A stretch of DNA of 64,000 bases, taken from NCBI GenBank assembly GCA_910586245.1, contig CAJUFY010000001.1, positions 124,001 through 188,000 of the forward strand. Reading direction: 5' to 3'. Source of the DNA: an uncultured Christensenella sp. (GTDB taxonomy: Bacteria; Bacillota; Clostridia; Christensenellales; Borkfalkiaceae). The position numbers and the translations under genes are program-made. Shown piece by piece: positions 33,112-42,483 of the stretch (the first letter of the stretch is position 1; every line of letters starts with the position of its first letter). The notes under the pieces were generated by a model. That model did no database searches. It was not told the origin of the DNA and worked only from the letters and a program-made list of their open reading frames with translations.

Positions 33112-35200
33112 ACGCCATTTTTTCGATGAGTTTGAAGTCGATTCCTTTTTCGCCGATCTTGATGATCTTTACTTTTACCACGTCGCCGACGTTGAGCACG
33201 TCTTCCACCTTTTCGATCCGACGTTCCGCCATCTTCGAAATATGGATCATGCCATCCTTGCCGGGCGCAAATTCCACGAACGCGCCCATGGTCGAAAGAA
33301 CGCGTACGACTCTGCCGATGAACAGATCGCCCACTTCGGGATCGCGCACGATGCTCTCGACAATCGCCTTTGCGCGCGCCGCGCCTTCGGAATCGCCGTA
33401 CGAAGCGATGCAGACGGTGCCGTCCTCTTCGATGTCGATCTTGGTGCCCGTTTCGGCAATGATCGAGTTGATAACCTTGCCCTGCTTGCCCACGACGTCG
33501 CCGATCTTTTCGGGATCGATCTGGAAGGAAATGATGCGGGGCGCGTATTTGCTCAGTTCGGGCGCGACTTCGGGCACGCATTCGAGCATCTTGCCCAGAA
33601 TGAACTGTCTGCCCTCGTTCGCCTGCTCGATCGCGGTGTGCATGATCTCTTCGGAAATGCCCTTGATCTTGATATCCATTTGGATCGCGGTAATGCCGTT
33701 CTGCGTTCCCGCAACCTTAAAGTCCATATCGCCGAGGAAGTCTTCGAGCCCCTGAATGTCGGTAAGCACGCGGAATTCGCCCGTTTCCTGATTCTTGATC
33801 AAGCCCATGGCGACGCCGGCAACGGGAGCCTTGATCGGCACGCCCGCGTCCATGAGCGCCATCGTGGAACCGCATACGGAAGCCATCGAAGAAGAACCGT
33901 TCGAGGAAAGAATGTCGTTTACCACGCGGATCGCGTAAGGGAAATCCGCTTCCGCGGGAATCACGGGGATGAGCGCGCGTTCCGCAAGCGCGCCGTGACC
34001 GATTTCGCGGCGGCCGGGGCTTCTGAGCGCCTTTGCTTCGCCCGTGCAGTAGCCGGGGAAGTTGTACTGGTGCATGTAGCGTTTTTCGGTTTCTTCGTCC
34101 AGCCCTTCGAGCTTCTGCGCCGCCGCTTTCATGTCGAGCGTGCAGGTCGTGAGGGTCTGCGTCTGACCTCTCGTGAACACGGCGGAACCGTGTACGCGGG
34201 GCAGAACGTTGCGTTCGCACCAGATCGGGCGGACTTCTTTCAGTCCTCTTCCGTCCGGACGAATGCCTTTATCGAAGATTTTCGCGCGTACTTTTTCTTT
34301 GGTCAGATAGTACAGGCTGTCCTTCAATTCGCGCTTGTTTTCGGGATAAATTTCGGCGAAGTGTTCGAGTACTTCCGTTTCCACCTGCGCCTGGCGTTCT
34401 TCGCGTTCCGCTCTGTCGAACGTTTCGATCGCCCAGTCCACCTTTTCGCCCGCGAAGGCGCGCACCGCCGCGTCGAGTTCTTCGGGGATGTGGTAAAGTT
34501 CGATTTCCTTTTTCGTCTTGCCGACGACGGGAACGATTTCGTTTTCGATATATTCGCAGATTTTTTTGATCTCTTTATGACCGAACATAATCGCGCCGAC
34601 CATTTCGTCGTTGGTCACTTCGTCCGCGCCCGCTTCGATCATGAGGATCGCGTCCTTCGTGCCCGCAAGATTGAGGTGAATGGCGCTCTTTTCGCGCTGC
34701 GCGAAATCGGGGTTGATCACGTACTGCCCGTCTACAAGTCCGACGACGACCGAACCCGTGGGACCCGCCCAAGGGATATCGGAAATCGCAAGCGCGATCG
34801 AAGAGCCGATCATCGCAAGGGGTTCGGGCGCGATATCGGGCTCGACGGAAAGCGCCGTCGCCACGACGACCACGTCGTTAAAAAGTCCCTTCGGAAAGAG
34901 CGGACGCAGGGGGCGGTCGATCAGACGCGCCGTTAAAATCGCCTTGTCGCTTGCTCTGCCCTCGCGGCGCTTGAATCCGCCGGGGATCTTACCGACCGCG
35001 TACATTTTTTCTTCGTAATCCACCTGCAGGGGGAAGAAATCCATGCCGTCTCTGGGCGCGGCGGACATACATACCGTTACCATTACGGCGGTTTCCCCGC
35101 AGCGTACGACGCACGCGCCGTTCGCCTGTTCGGTGTACTTGCCCGTTTCGACGGTGAGTTCTCTGCCGCCGACTTCGAATTTGAATTCTTTGTAGTTCAT
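33110..35200 (-). CDS. pnp: Polyribonucleotide nucleotidyltransferase (PNPase)
   Basis: Phosphorolytic 3'-5' exoribonuclease of the degradosome. 696 residues: first RNase PH domain (about 1-140, with FFPLQVDYEEKMYAVGKIPGGFKRREG), helical linker, second RNase PH domain (about 315-545, with GTQNGITAIQMDIK), KH domain with VVGKQGKVINSIIAETG near 570, and S1 domain GDLFIGRVVRVLSTMGAFVEF near 628. Good ribosome site AAAGGAG. It follows rpsO, as in most bacteria. Confidence 0.97.
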   Translation of the reverse strand: MNYKEFKFEVGGRELTVETGKYTEQANGACVVRCGETAVMVTVCMSAAPRDGMDFFPLQVDYEEKMYAVGKIPGGFKRREGRASDKAILTARLIDRPLRPLFPKGLFNDVVVVATALSVEPDIAPEPLAMIGSSIALAISDIPWAGPTGSVVVGLVDGQYVINPDFAQREKSAIHLNLAGTKDAILMIEAGADEVTNDEMVGAIMFGHKEIKKICEYIENEIVPVVGKTKKEIELYHIPEELDAAVRAFAGEKVDWAIETFDRAEREERQAQVETEVLEHFAEIYPENKRELKDSLYYLTKEKVRAKIFDKGIRPDGRGLKEVRPIWCERNVLPRVHGSAVFTRGQTQTLTTCTLDMKAAAQKLEGLDEETEKRYMHQYNFPGYCTGEAKALRSPGRREIGHGALAERALIPVIPAEADFPYAIRVVNDILSSNGSSSMASVCGSTMALMDAGVPIKAPVAGVAMGLIKNQETGEFRVLTDIQGLEDFLGDMDFKVAGTQNGITAIQMDIKIKGISEEIMHTAIEQANEGRQFILGKMLECVPEVAPELSKYAPRIISFQIDPEKIGDVVGKQGKVINSIIAETGTKIDIEEDGTVCIASYGDSEGAARAKAIVESIVRDPEVGDLFIGRVVRVLSTMGAFVEFAPGKDGMIHISKMAERRIEKVEDVLNVGDVVKVKIIKIGEKGIDFKLIEKMA

Positions 35201-35223
35201 TGTTTTACTCCTTTCTCCTTTTT

Positions 35224-35252
35224 CTTTGCCCCGCCGCCCCGTGACGGCAAAG
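35224..35252 (-). promoter_or_regulatory. Stem-loop in the pnp leader
   Basis: CTTTGCC and GGCAAAG pair around a GC-rich 15-base loop, about 25 bases before the pnp start. In enteric bacteria the pnp leader hairpin is an RNase III target for autoregulation; whether that holds here is a guess. Confidence 0.35.
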
Positions 35253-35286
35253 CGGTTTTACCCGCATAAAATCCCGCGGATACAAC

Positions 35287-35314
35287 AAAAAGAGCGGCAT
35301 AAAAAACCGCTCTT
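35287..35314 (-). terminator. Terminator between rpsO and pnp
   Basis: AAGAGCGG and CCGCTCTT form an 8-bp stem, followed by TTTTGTTG on the minus strand, 8 bases past the rpsO stop. No strong separate pnp promoter was found, so partial read-through is likely. Confidence 0.7.
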
Positions 35315-35321
35315 CCAGTTC

Positions 35322-35576
35322 TTACTTTCTGAGTTCCAAAGCCGCAATCACGCTTCTGTAACGTTCGATATCCTTCGCTTTGAGGTAATCGAGCAGAGCG
35401 CGGCGCTTACCGACCATTTTTAAAAGTCCGCGGCGGGAGTGGTTGTCCTGCTTGTGAACTTTCAGGTGATCGTTGAGGTGATTGATGCGCTCCGTTAAAA
35501 GCGCGATCTGAACCTCGGGGGAACCCGTGTCGCCCTCGTGGGCTGCGAATTTCGCGATGATTTCCTTCTTTTCCAT
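35322..35576 (-). CDS. rpsO: 30S ribosomal protein S15
   Basis: 84 residues (usual 88-89). MEKKEIIAKFAAHEGDTGSPEVQIALLTERINHLNDHLK is the classical start, and HKQDNHSRRGLLKMVGKRRALLDYLK the conserved core that contacts 16S rRNA. GGAGG ribosome site. Own promoter with a leader of about 75 bases, in which S15 autoregulation would be expected, although no known leader type was recognised. Confidence 0.97.
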   Translation of the reverse strand: MEKKEIIAKFAAHEGDTGSPEVQIALLTERINHLNDHLKVHKQDNHSRRGLLKMVGKRRALLDYLKAKDIERYRSVIAALELRK

Positions 35577-35657
35577 TTGCGTTTATCCTCCTATGGAATA
35601 TTCAGCGTTACGCCAAGAGATGCGTGGAGAGCGCAATTCCTCGCGTACGACTTTTTA

Positions 35658-35686
35658 AGGATAGCATATTTTAAAGGCGTTGTCAA
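35658..35686 (-). promoter_or_regulatory. Promoter of rpsO-pnp
   Basis: TTGACA (complement of 35681-35686), 17 bases, TATCCT (complement of 35658-35663). Leader of about 75 bases. Confidence 0.72.
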
Positions 35687-35959
35687 AGAAAATCGTAACC
35701 GATCGAAAAAAATTTTGCGGTTTTTTATTCGGGGTAATTCCTCTTCTCTTTGCAAAATTATTTCAAAGCAACATTACGTGCTCGTTCGGCAGTACCGTTT
35801 ACTGCTTAAAAGCAAACGAAAACCGGTCCCCTACCATAAGGGCTGCCCTTTGTGGCAATCGAACGAGGAGGAACAAAAAGAACGCGAAGAAATAAAAAAG
35901 AGGAAAATCGAAAACCTTACCGCAGACCTTTTCGCATTCATCTTGCTCCAAACGAAAAT
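35687..35959. other. AT-rich gap between hemZ and rpsO, with an inverted-repeat element
   Basis: The only gene-free stretch over 300 bases (counting the rpsO promoter and hemZ terminator). It is clearly more AT-rich than its surroundings. Within it, 35781-35788 (CTCGTTCG) pairs perfectly with 35860-35867 (CGAACGAG), enclosing two smaller stems: CGTTT/AAACG with GCT/AGC (35796-35818) and CCA-AAGGG with CCCTT-TGG (35834-35855). This could be a small structured RNA of about 87 bases or a chance fold. Open frames crossing it have no ribosome site and run into the hemZ terminator, so no gene is called. Confidence 0.35.
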
Positions 35960-35981
35960 AGAGGACGAAGTTTCGCCCTCT
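35960..35981 (-). terminator. Terminator immediately after hemZ
   Basis: AGAGG-CGAA and TTCG-CCTCT arms with one internal mismatch, followed by ATTTTCG on the minus strand. It starts inside the hemZ stop codon. Confidence 0.6.
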
Positions 35982-37348
35982 CATGAAAACAGTTGATTCT
36001 TTTCTTCGATCAACGCTTCGATCTTATTCAGATAGGTGGGTAAGTCTTTGGGGCTTCCGATCCGCTCGATCCTGCCCTCGCCCAAAATTACCTTTTTGGA
36101 CACGGCGTTCGCCCCGACGGCAAGGTTATCCGCCGACTCCTCCATAACGTCGATATTGTACACGGAAGCATAGCCGCGCTTCGTCCAGCCCACGTTTTCG
36201 TGCGCGCCCGCCATATATTTCTGCCGATACAAATAGTACGGCTCGTACCCTGCGGCGGTCAGTTTTTCGCGCGAATAGGCGATCATTTCGGCAAGGTTGC
36301 CCTCGGCAAGCGACGCGGTTTCCTCTTTGAGCTTCGCGCCCTTTTTCAAACAGAGCGTATGCACGGTGATATTTTCGGGAGAGAGAGAAACCGCCCTGTC
36401 GATACTGCCCGCGAATTCCGCAAAACTTTCGCCCGTGAGCCCTGCGATCAGATCGCAATTTACGGTAAACCCGTAGGGCGCGGCAAGCGCAAACGCTTCT
36501 TCCACCTGTGCGGCGTTGTGCTTTCTGCCGATTGCCGAAAGCGTCTTATCGCTGAAACTCTGCGCGTTGATACAGATTCGCGTCACGCCGTAAGCCTTGC
36601 ACAGTTCGAGTTTTTCCTTTGTAAAAACGTCCGGTCTGCCCGCTTCCACGGTATATTCGCAATGCCCCGCGCGCAGCGGCGCGACGGCGCGCAGCACCCG
36701 TTCGAGATCATCCGCTTCAAGCGCGAACGGCGTTCCTCCGCCGATATACACGGAGCGCAAATTGCGGATAAGCGGCTTTGCCGCCTGCAATTCCCGTTCC
36801 AGCGCGGAAAGGTAGGCGGGAAGATACTGCCGCGTTTTTTCGATCGGCGCGGTGACGAACGAACAGTAAACGCACTTCGTAGGACAGAAGGGAAGAGAAA
36901 CGAACAAATCGCAGTTCCCCTCCTTCCGTTCGTAAATCCCCTTTTGTCCCGCGATCGTACGCCCGACCAGCGCGACGTTTTCGGGGGAAACGCACATCGC
37001 CTGAAAGAGCGGTTCGAACGGACGCCCCCGTTCGAGTTCGGCATACGCCAAACGGGTGGGACGGATGCCCGTGAGCGCGCCCCAGGGCAGATTTTTATGA
37101 AAACGGTCGGAAAGCAGGCGGTACAACGCCAGTTTGGAATACCGTTTGATCAGACTTTTGTGCGCCGTGCCCGTTGCGGAATCTTCGTTTTCGAAGGAAA
37201 AAATTTCCCCCTCCACGCGGAACGCGTTGTAAAATACGCCGCTTTCCTCGCGCGCGGTATGTTCGATTGTAAGCGCTTCCGCCCCCTCGAACAGACGGAC
37301 GACGTCCATGAGTTCGGGCGTCAGCCATGCGTAATTCGAAGTCGTCAT
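35981..37348 (-). CDS. hemZ: Radical SAM coproporphyrinogen III oxidase-like protein HemZ
   Basis: 455 residues. Radical SAM cluster motif LPFCPTKCVYCSF near 156-168 (CxxxCxxC), then YIGGGTPFAL, the VEAGRPD motif and a C-terminal HemN-like domain (ENVGWTKRGYASVYNIDVM). HemZ proteins are named for oxygen-independent coproporphyrinogen oxidation but many in Clostridia, as here, have no haem genes beside them and may do other chemistry. The start ATG overlaps the stop of the preceding hydrolase; a long in-frame extension through that gene is rejected. Part of the rel operon. Confidence 0.88.
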   Translation of the reverse strand: MTTSNYAWLTPELMDVVRLFEGAEALTIEHTAREESGVFYNAFRVEGEIFSFENEDSATGTAHKSLIKRYSKLALYRLLSDRFHKNLPWGALTGIRPTRLAYAELERGRPFEPLFQAMCVSPENVALVGRTIAGQKGIYERKEGNCDLFVSLPFCPTKCVYCSFVTAPIEKTRQYLPAYLSALERELQAAKPLIRNLRSVYIGGGTPFALEADDLERVLRAVAPLRAGHCEYTVEAGRPDVFTKEKLELCKAYGVTRICINAQSFSDKTLSAIGRKHNAAQVEEAFALAAPYGFTVNCDLIAGLTGESFAEFAGSIDRAVSLSPENITVHTLCLKKGAKLKEETASLAEGNLAEMIAYSREKLTAAGYEPYYLYRQKYMAGAHENVGWTKRGYASVYNIDVMEESADNLAVGANAVSKKVILGEGRIERIGSPKDLPTYLNKIEALIEEKNQLFS

Positions 37349-37950
37349 GCCCGTATATATCCGTTGTTTTTTCGTTCGTATTCGAGCGTCGTATCCGCGC
37401 CGTGCCCCGCGTAAACGGAATAGTCGCCCGCCGTGGCGTAAAGCGCTTTCACGCTCTGCACGAGCGCGCCGCCGCTGCCCGTGGGCAAATCCGTTCTGCC
37501 CACGCTGCCCGCAAACAGCGTATCGCCCGTAAAGAGCGCGCCCTCCGCAAGATAGCAAACGCTGCCCGCCGTGTGCCCCGGCGTTGCGATCACCCGAAAA
37601 TCGATGCCGCAGAGCCGAAGTTCTTCGCCGCCGCGCACCGTAAAATCGACGGAAAAAGCGGGCACGGGCGCGCCGTGCGCTTCGCCTAAATTATCCTTGC
37701 CGAGCGCAAGCGGCTTTTCCGTTTCCGAACAGCCGATTTTCGCGCCTGCGGATTGCAGGGCGGCGCAACCGCCGATATGGTCGAAATGCCCGTGCGTCAG
37801 CAAAACGAACTTCACCTGCAAGCCGCGCGCTTCCGCCTCCCGCAAGATACGCGGCTGCGCGGGATCGATCGCCACGGCGGTCTTTCCGTCCGCCGTCAAA
37901 AGGTAACAGTTCGAAGCAAATCCTTCGGGATAAATTTTGTGTATCGTCAT
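37345..37950 (-). CDS. Glyoxalase II-like metallo-beta-lactamase hydrolase
   Basis: 201-residue MBL hydrolase (YqgX/GloB family) that probably cleaves a thioester such as a hydroxyacyl-thiol. Motifs: NCYLLTADGKTAVAIDPAQ, LLTHGHFDHIGG near 52, VIATPGHTAGSVCYL near 125, GDTLFAGSVGRTDLP near 145. An in-frame GTG 9 bases upstream is an alternative start; the ATG at 37950 gives the usual MTIHKIYPEG opening. Lies between rel and hemZ, a common clostridial order. Confidence 0.85.
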   Translation of the reverse strand: MTIHKIYPEGFASNCYLLTADGKTAVAIDPAQPRILREAEARGLQVKFVLLTHGHFDHIGGCAALQSAGAKIGCSETEKPLALGKDNLGEAHGAPVPAFSVDFTVRGGEELRLCGIDFRVIATPGHTAGSVCYLAEGALFTGDTLFAGSVGRTDLPTGSGGALVQSVKALYATAGDYSVYAGHGADTTLEYERKNNGYIRA

Positions 37951-37971
37951 GTTCCGCACCGTAAAATAAAC

Positions 37972-40098
37972 TCAGTTCGAAGTTCTGTGCACGTCCAGAA
38001 TTTTCGCGTGCGACTTGATTTTTTGAATCAGAACGTCTACGTCCTGACGGTTGGAAAGGGTGACCGTCACGTCCACGATCGCCGATTCGTTTTTGTCGTA
38101 TCTGCCGTTGATCGAAGTAATCGCCAGTTTCATTTCGGCGACGCTGCCCGAAATGGCGGAAAGCGCCGCGCCCTGATCGTCCGCCGTCACCACGATCGCC
38201 GCTTTAAAGCGCGCCGAACTGCCGTCCCCCACCCACTCGGCGGGTTGCAGCCTTCCCTCTTCCGCGCTCTTTAAATTCGGGCAATCCTTTCTGTGTACCA
38301 CGATTCCGCGTCCGCGGGTGACGAATCCCACGATGTCGTCGCCGGGGACGGGCGAGCAGCAGCCCGCAAACGAAACGAGCAAACCGCTCATGCCTTTAAT
38401 GGTCACCGCGCCCTTTGCATGCTGCTTGAAGGGTTGCACGGTTACCGCCTGCGGGACTTCCTTGCGGTAAAAATCGATCAGTTTAAAGAGCACCTGATTC
38501 ACGTTGATCGCGCCGTAGCCGAGCGCGGAAAACATTTCGTCCTGCGTATCAAAGGAAAGTTTTTCGGAAATGATTTTAAAACTACCCGCGGTGAGCAGTT
38601 GCTGCAACGTATAACCTTTGCGTTTGACCGCCTCTTCGAGCATGCTCCGCCCCATGCGGATGTTGTCTTCCTTCATCTCTTTGCGGTAGAAAGATTTGAT
38701 CTTCGCGCGCGCGGAGGAAGATTTGATGAATTTGAGCCAATCGCGGGAAGGACCTTTGCTGTTCGGCGAAGTGATAATTTCCACCACGTCGCCCAGTTCC
38801 AGTTGCGAATTGAGCGGCACGATTTTGCCGTTCACCTTCGCACCCGTACACTTATTGCCGACTTGCGAGTGAATCGCATACGCGAAATCGACGGGCGTCG
38901 CGCCCGCGGGCAGAGAAATGACTTTGCTCTGCGGCGTGAACACCAGAAGTTCGGTACTGTAAAGTTCGCCCTTTACGGTATCCATAAACTCTTTGGAATC
39001 CTTCAACCCGCCCTGAATTTCCATCACCTCGCGGATCCAGGCGATGCGCTGGTCGAGCGTGGTTTCGGTATCCCGCTGTTCCTTGTACTTCCAGTGCGCG
39101 GCGATACCGTACTCCGCCGTGCGGTGCATTTCTTCCGTTCTGATCTGAATTTCGAACGGCTGCCCGAAGTTGGTTACGACCGTCGTGTGCAGCGACTGAT
39201 ACAGGTTGGGTTTGGGCGTTGCGATATAGTCTTTAATGCGCATCGGCACGGGTTTCCATTTCTTATGGATTTTGCCGAATACTTCGTAACATTCGTCCAC
39301 CGAGCCCACGATTACGCGCACGGCGGTTAAATCGTAAATCTGCTCGATGGCTTTGTGCTTTTCCTTCATCTTCTTATAGATGGAGTAAAAATGTTTGGGG
39401 CGGCCGAACACTTCGCCCTTGATTTTGCTTTCCGCAAGAATCCCCTTGATTTCTTCCACCACGAAATCGACGAAGCGGTGCCGTTCTTCCAACTTCTGGT
39501 GAATGTTTTCCACCAAAAATTCGAACGCCGCGGGGTCGAGATATTTCAAACATAAATCTTCGAGTTCGCATTTCACTTGCGAAATACCAAGCCTGCCCGC
39601 GATCGGCGCGTAAATGTCGAGCGTCTCCCGCGCCATTTTCTGTTGCCGTTCCTGCGAAAGATAATTCAGCGAACGCATGTTGTGCAAACGGTCGGCAAGC
39701 TTAATGATGATCACGCGGATATCTTTCGCCATCGCGATAAAGATTTTACGGAAGTTTTCAGCTTCCTCTTCTTCCTGCGATTTGAACACGATTTTATCGA
39801 GCTTCGTCACCCCTTCGACCAGCGTTAATACCTCTTCTCCGAACGCCGAACGGATGTCTTCCGCCGTCGCGCTCGTATCCTCGATCACGTCGTGCAGCAG
39901 GGCGGCGGCAATGGTTTCGGCATTCAACCCCAGTTCCACGAGGATTTCCGCCACCGCGCAGGGGTGAATAAAATAGGGCTCGCCCGAAGCGCGCTTCTGG
40001 TTTTTGTGCGCGTTTTTGGCAAAGTCGTACGCGCGAAGCAGCTTTTCGCGGTCTTCGCCCGTATAACTTTCGTAAATTTTCATCAGAATCCCTTCCAT
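37972..40098 (-). CDS. rel: Bifunctional (p)ppGpp synthetase/hydrolase Rel
   Basis: Stringent-response enzyme. 708 residues. The HD hydrolase site is intact: YFIHPCAVAEIL and ALLHDVIEDT near 67-76. The synthetase domain has RVIVGSVDECYEVFG and MRIKDYIATPKPNLYQSLHT near 265-285. TGS domain near 385-445 (VFTPQSKVISLPAGATPVDFAY), then zinc-finger-like CCSPVPGDDIVGFVTRG and a C-terminal ACT domain. Both activities are therefore expected. GGAGG precedes the ATG, one base after the recJ stop. Confidence 0.96.
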   Translation of the reverse strand: MEGILMKIYESYTGEDREKLLRAYDFAKNAHKNQKRASGEPYFIHPCAVAEILVELGLNAETIAAALLHDVIEDTSATAEDIRSAFGEEVLTLVEGVTKLDKIVFKSQEEEEAENFRKIFIAMAKDIRVIIIKLADRLHNMRSLNYLSQERQQKMARETLDIYAPIAGRLGISQVKCELEDLCLKYLDPAAFEFLVENIHQKLEERHRFVDFVVEEIKGILAESKIKGEVFGRPKHFYSIYKKMKEKHKAIEQIYDLTAVRVIVGSVDECYEVFGKIHKKWKPVPMRIKDYIATPKPNLYQSLHTTVVTNFGQPFEIQIRTEEMHRTAEYGIAAHWKYKEQRDTETTLDQRIAWIREVMEIQGGLKDSKEFMDTVKGELYSTELLVFTPQSKVISLPAGATPVDFAYAIHSQVGNKCTGAKVNGKIVPLNSQLELGDVVEIITSPNSKGPSRDWLKFIKSSSARAKIKSFYRKEMKEDNIRMGRSMLEEAVKRKGYTLQQLLTAGSFKIISEKLSFDTQDEMFSALGYGAINVNQVLFKLIDFYRKEVPQAVTVQPFKQHAKGAVTIKGMSGLLVSFAGCCSPVPGDDIVGFVTRGRGIVVHRKDCPNLKSAEEGRLQPAEWVGDGSSARFKAAIVVTADDQGAALSAISGSVAEMKLAITSINGRYDKNESAIVDVTVTLSNRQDVDVLIQKIKSHAKILDVHRTSN

Positions 40099-40099
40099 A

Positions 40100-42400
40100 T
40101 CAGCCCTCCTTCAAACGCATCACCGCTCTGTAAATCGCGGAATCGGCAAGTTCGGTCTTTCTCCCGCGGACGAGGTTCAATACGCCGCCCGTAAAGGTGA
40201 CGAGTCCCAGTTCTTCGAACACCGCGAGCGCGAACACGAACTGTTCGAGCGGAAATCCGAGCCCCCTGCAACCGCGTGCTGCGTCCGCAAAGGAATCCCC
40301 CGAAATAACGCCGCGGTACCCGCGAATTGCGGAAAACACGCCGAGCAAAGTTTCGCGCGCGTAATCGAGCCGCTTAAAGTTCCCCGCGGCAAAATCCCCG
40401 CACGCCAGCAGCCGCGCGCGCCCCGTTCTGACCCCGCAAGCGGGCGAATCCAGAAAGACGACTTCGCGGAACGCCGAAAGATCGCACCCCTGTTCCGGCG
40501 CGACGAGCACGGTATTGCAAAGACTTCCCGACGTGAGTTCGAACACGTCGGCGGGAAGTTCTCGCAGCGCGGGGAATGCGGAAAGCGTCGTTCTGTCGCG
40601 GCAGACGCAACACAGCCCGTAAGCGCTGCGGGCGGTCGTTTCCGCAAGAATTTTGTTCAATTCTTCCGCAGAATAAACTTCGGCAGGCAACGCTTCGCAG
40701 CCGAACGCGCGCAGTCTGCACTCAAGCGCGTCGAGATCGGCTTCCCTTCCGCTTCTGCCGTCGTACACGACGGCGCGCACGAATCCCTTCAAATATTCCC
40801 TTCCGCGAAAGGTGGAAAAATTGTAATCGTAAACGACGGTTTTATGCAGATCGCTGCGCAGCGCCCGCAGCGCTTTTTCGCCGTTGAAACTGATGAGATC
40901 GAGCCCTTCGACGCACAGCGAAACGTGCGGCGACTGCGGTTTCACGGGCACGGCGCCCGTTGCTTCCGCTTCGAGCGAAAAGAGCGGGCGGCGGTTGCCC
41001 ACGCCGCACGGTTCCAAAAGTTCGAGTTCGTGCGCCACGCGGCGGAAATCCGTTCCTTCGCCGCTCACCACGACGGAAGGCATAAACGCTTCCCGCCCGT
41101 AATGCGCGCCGAGGTATTCGTCCAAAGCCTCTTTCAGCGCTTCGAAATTTTCCTCTTTCACGTTGACGCCCGCCGCCTGCGAATGCCCGCCGAATTCTTC
41201 GATATATCGTTCGCAAGCTTTGAGCGCTTCGAAGATATTCACGTTATCCACACTGCGCGCGCTTCCGCGGAGCATGTTGCCGCGCTTTACGAACAGCAGC
41301 GCAGGTCTGCCGAACTGTTCCACGATGCGCGCCGCCACGATCCCCACCGTGCCCGCATGCCAGTTTTCACCCGCAAGCATTACCACGTTGCCGTACGCGC
41401 CCTGCGCGTAAACGGTTTCCAGCGCCTGCGAAAACAGATCGTCGCAATATTTTTGCCGTTCCACGTTATAACGGTTCAACAGCGCGGCGAGTTCGGCAAT
41501 TTCGCCTTCGTCCTCGCTCGTAAAAATGCGGAGCGCGGCGTGCGCGTCCCCCAGTCTGCCCGCAGCGTTAATGCGCGGCGCAACCTGAAACGCAAGCGTC
41601 TGCGCGGTCGCTTCCGCCGTTTTTCCGATGAGCGCGGTAAACACGCGGCGCGGGTTTTCGCGGATGAGCCGCAATCCTTCGGCAACGATATCGCGGTTTT
41701 CGCCCAGCAGCGGAACGCTGTCCGCCACCGTGGAAAGCGCCGCAAAATCCAAAAGAGAAAGAGCGTCCTCTCCGATCAGCGCGCAGGCAAGTTTGAACGC
41801 CACGCCCGCGCCGCAAAGGTTGTCGTAAGGATAATCGTCCTTCAGCTTGGGATTGACGACGATGCAGTCGGGCAGCGCGTCGGGCAGTTCGTGGTGATCG
41901 GTTACGATCACGTAAGCGCCCTGCTCTTTAATATATTCCACTTCGGCGCGGTTTGAGATTCCGCAGTCCACCGTCACGACGAGATCGGGCAGAAATTCGT
42001 CGAAAATTTTATCGATCGCTTCGGCGTTCATGCCGTAGCCTTCGGCGCGTTCGGGCACGTAGAGGTAGGGCTCGATCCCGAACCGCTTCAACGCGCGGGA
42101 CAAGATCGCAAGCGCGCCGATTCCGTCCGCATCGTAGTCGCCGAACACGGCGACCCGCCACGCTTCATCGCGCGCGCGCGTTAAAAGATCCGCCGCTTCC
42201 CGCATTCCGCGCATGAGAAAGGGTGAAAGAAAATGTTCGCGCGACGGGCGTAAAAACGCGCGGATTTTTTCGGCAGTATCCATGCCGCGCGCGTATAAGA
42301 TGCCCGTTACCGTTTCGGTAAGCGAAAGCTCCCGCGCAAGCGCGGCGACCTCCCTGCGGGTATTTTCTTCGAATTCAAATTCGCGTACGATTTTTTTCAT
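40100..42400 (-). CDS. recJ: Single-strand DNA exonuclease RecJ
   Basis: 5'-3' exonuclease of recombination and repair. 766 residues, longer than E. coli RecJ, with about 200 extra C-terminal residues as in many Clostridia. DHH motifs: FGDYDADGIGALAIL near 87, VVTVDCGISN near 140, VTDHHELPDA near 162, and the DHHA1 motif FGGHSQAAGVNV near 393. OB fold near 460-550. The C-terminal extension is cysteine-containing and of unknown role. Weak ribosome site (AAAGAGAA). The secF terminator lies upstream but no clear promoter was found. Confidence 0.93.
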   Translation of the reverse strand: MKKIVREFEFEENTRREVAALARELSLTETVTGILYARGMDTAEKIRAFLRPSREHFLSPFLMRGMREAADLLTRARDEAWRVAVFGDYDADGIGALAILSRALKRFGIEPYLYVPERAEGYGMNAEAIDKIFDEFLPDLVVTVDCGISNRAEVEYIKEQGAYVIVTDHHELPDALPDCIVVNPKLKDDYPYDNLCGAGVAFKLACALIGEDALSLLDFAALSTVADSVPLLGENRDIVAEGLRLIRENPRRVFTALIGKTAEATAQTLAFQVAPRINAAGRLGDAHAALRIFTSEDEGEIAELAALLNRYNVERQKYCDDLFSQALETVYAQGAYGNVVMLAGENWHAGTVGIVAARIVEQFGRPALLFVKRGNMLRGSARSVDNVNIFEALKACERYIEEFGGHSQAAGVNVKEENFEALKEALDEYLGAHYGREAFMPSVVVSGEGTDFRRVAHELELLEPCGVGNRRPLFSLEAEATGAVPVKPQSPHVSLCVEGLDLISFNGEKALRALRSDLHKTVVYDYNFSTFRGREYLKGFVRAVVYDGRSGREADLDALECRLRAFGCEALPAEVYSAEELNKILAETTARSAYGLCCVCRDRTTLSAFPALRELPADVFELTSGSLCNTVLVAPEQGCDLSAFREVVFLDSPACGVRTGRARLLACGDFAAGNFKRLDYARETLLGVFSAIRGYRGVISGDSFADAARGCRGLGFPLEQFVFALAVFEELGLVTFTGGVLNLVRGRKTELADSAIYRAVMRLKEG

Positions 42401-42441
42401 AGACGTTTTTCTCTTTGACTGCGCGGTTGACCGCGATTAGG

Positions 42442-42469
42442 AAAACGGCGGGAAAAACCCCGCCGTTTT
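42442..42469 (-). terminator. Terminator between secF and recJ
   Basis: AAAACGGCGGG and CCCGCCGTTTT form an 11-bp stem with a six-base loop, ending in TTTT on the minus strand, 14 bases past the secF stop. Confidence 0.8.
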
Positions 42470-42483
42470 AAATGCCCTAAAAC

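Noticed and set aside
35781..35867. A tRNA-like fold (87 bases, closing stem, internal arms)
   Set aside because: No TTCRANNC T-loop, no CCA end and no plausible anticodon arm on either strand. Kept only as a possible structured element.
35538..35996. A 152-codon plus-strand open frame crossing the hemZ-rpsO gap
   Set aside because: No ribosome site or promoter, it begins inside antisense rpsO and ends in the hemZ terminator and coding region. The middle section looks slightly protein-like but not enough to call.
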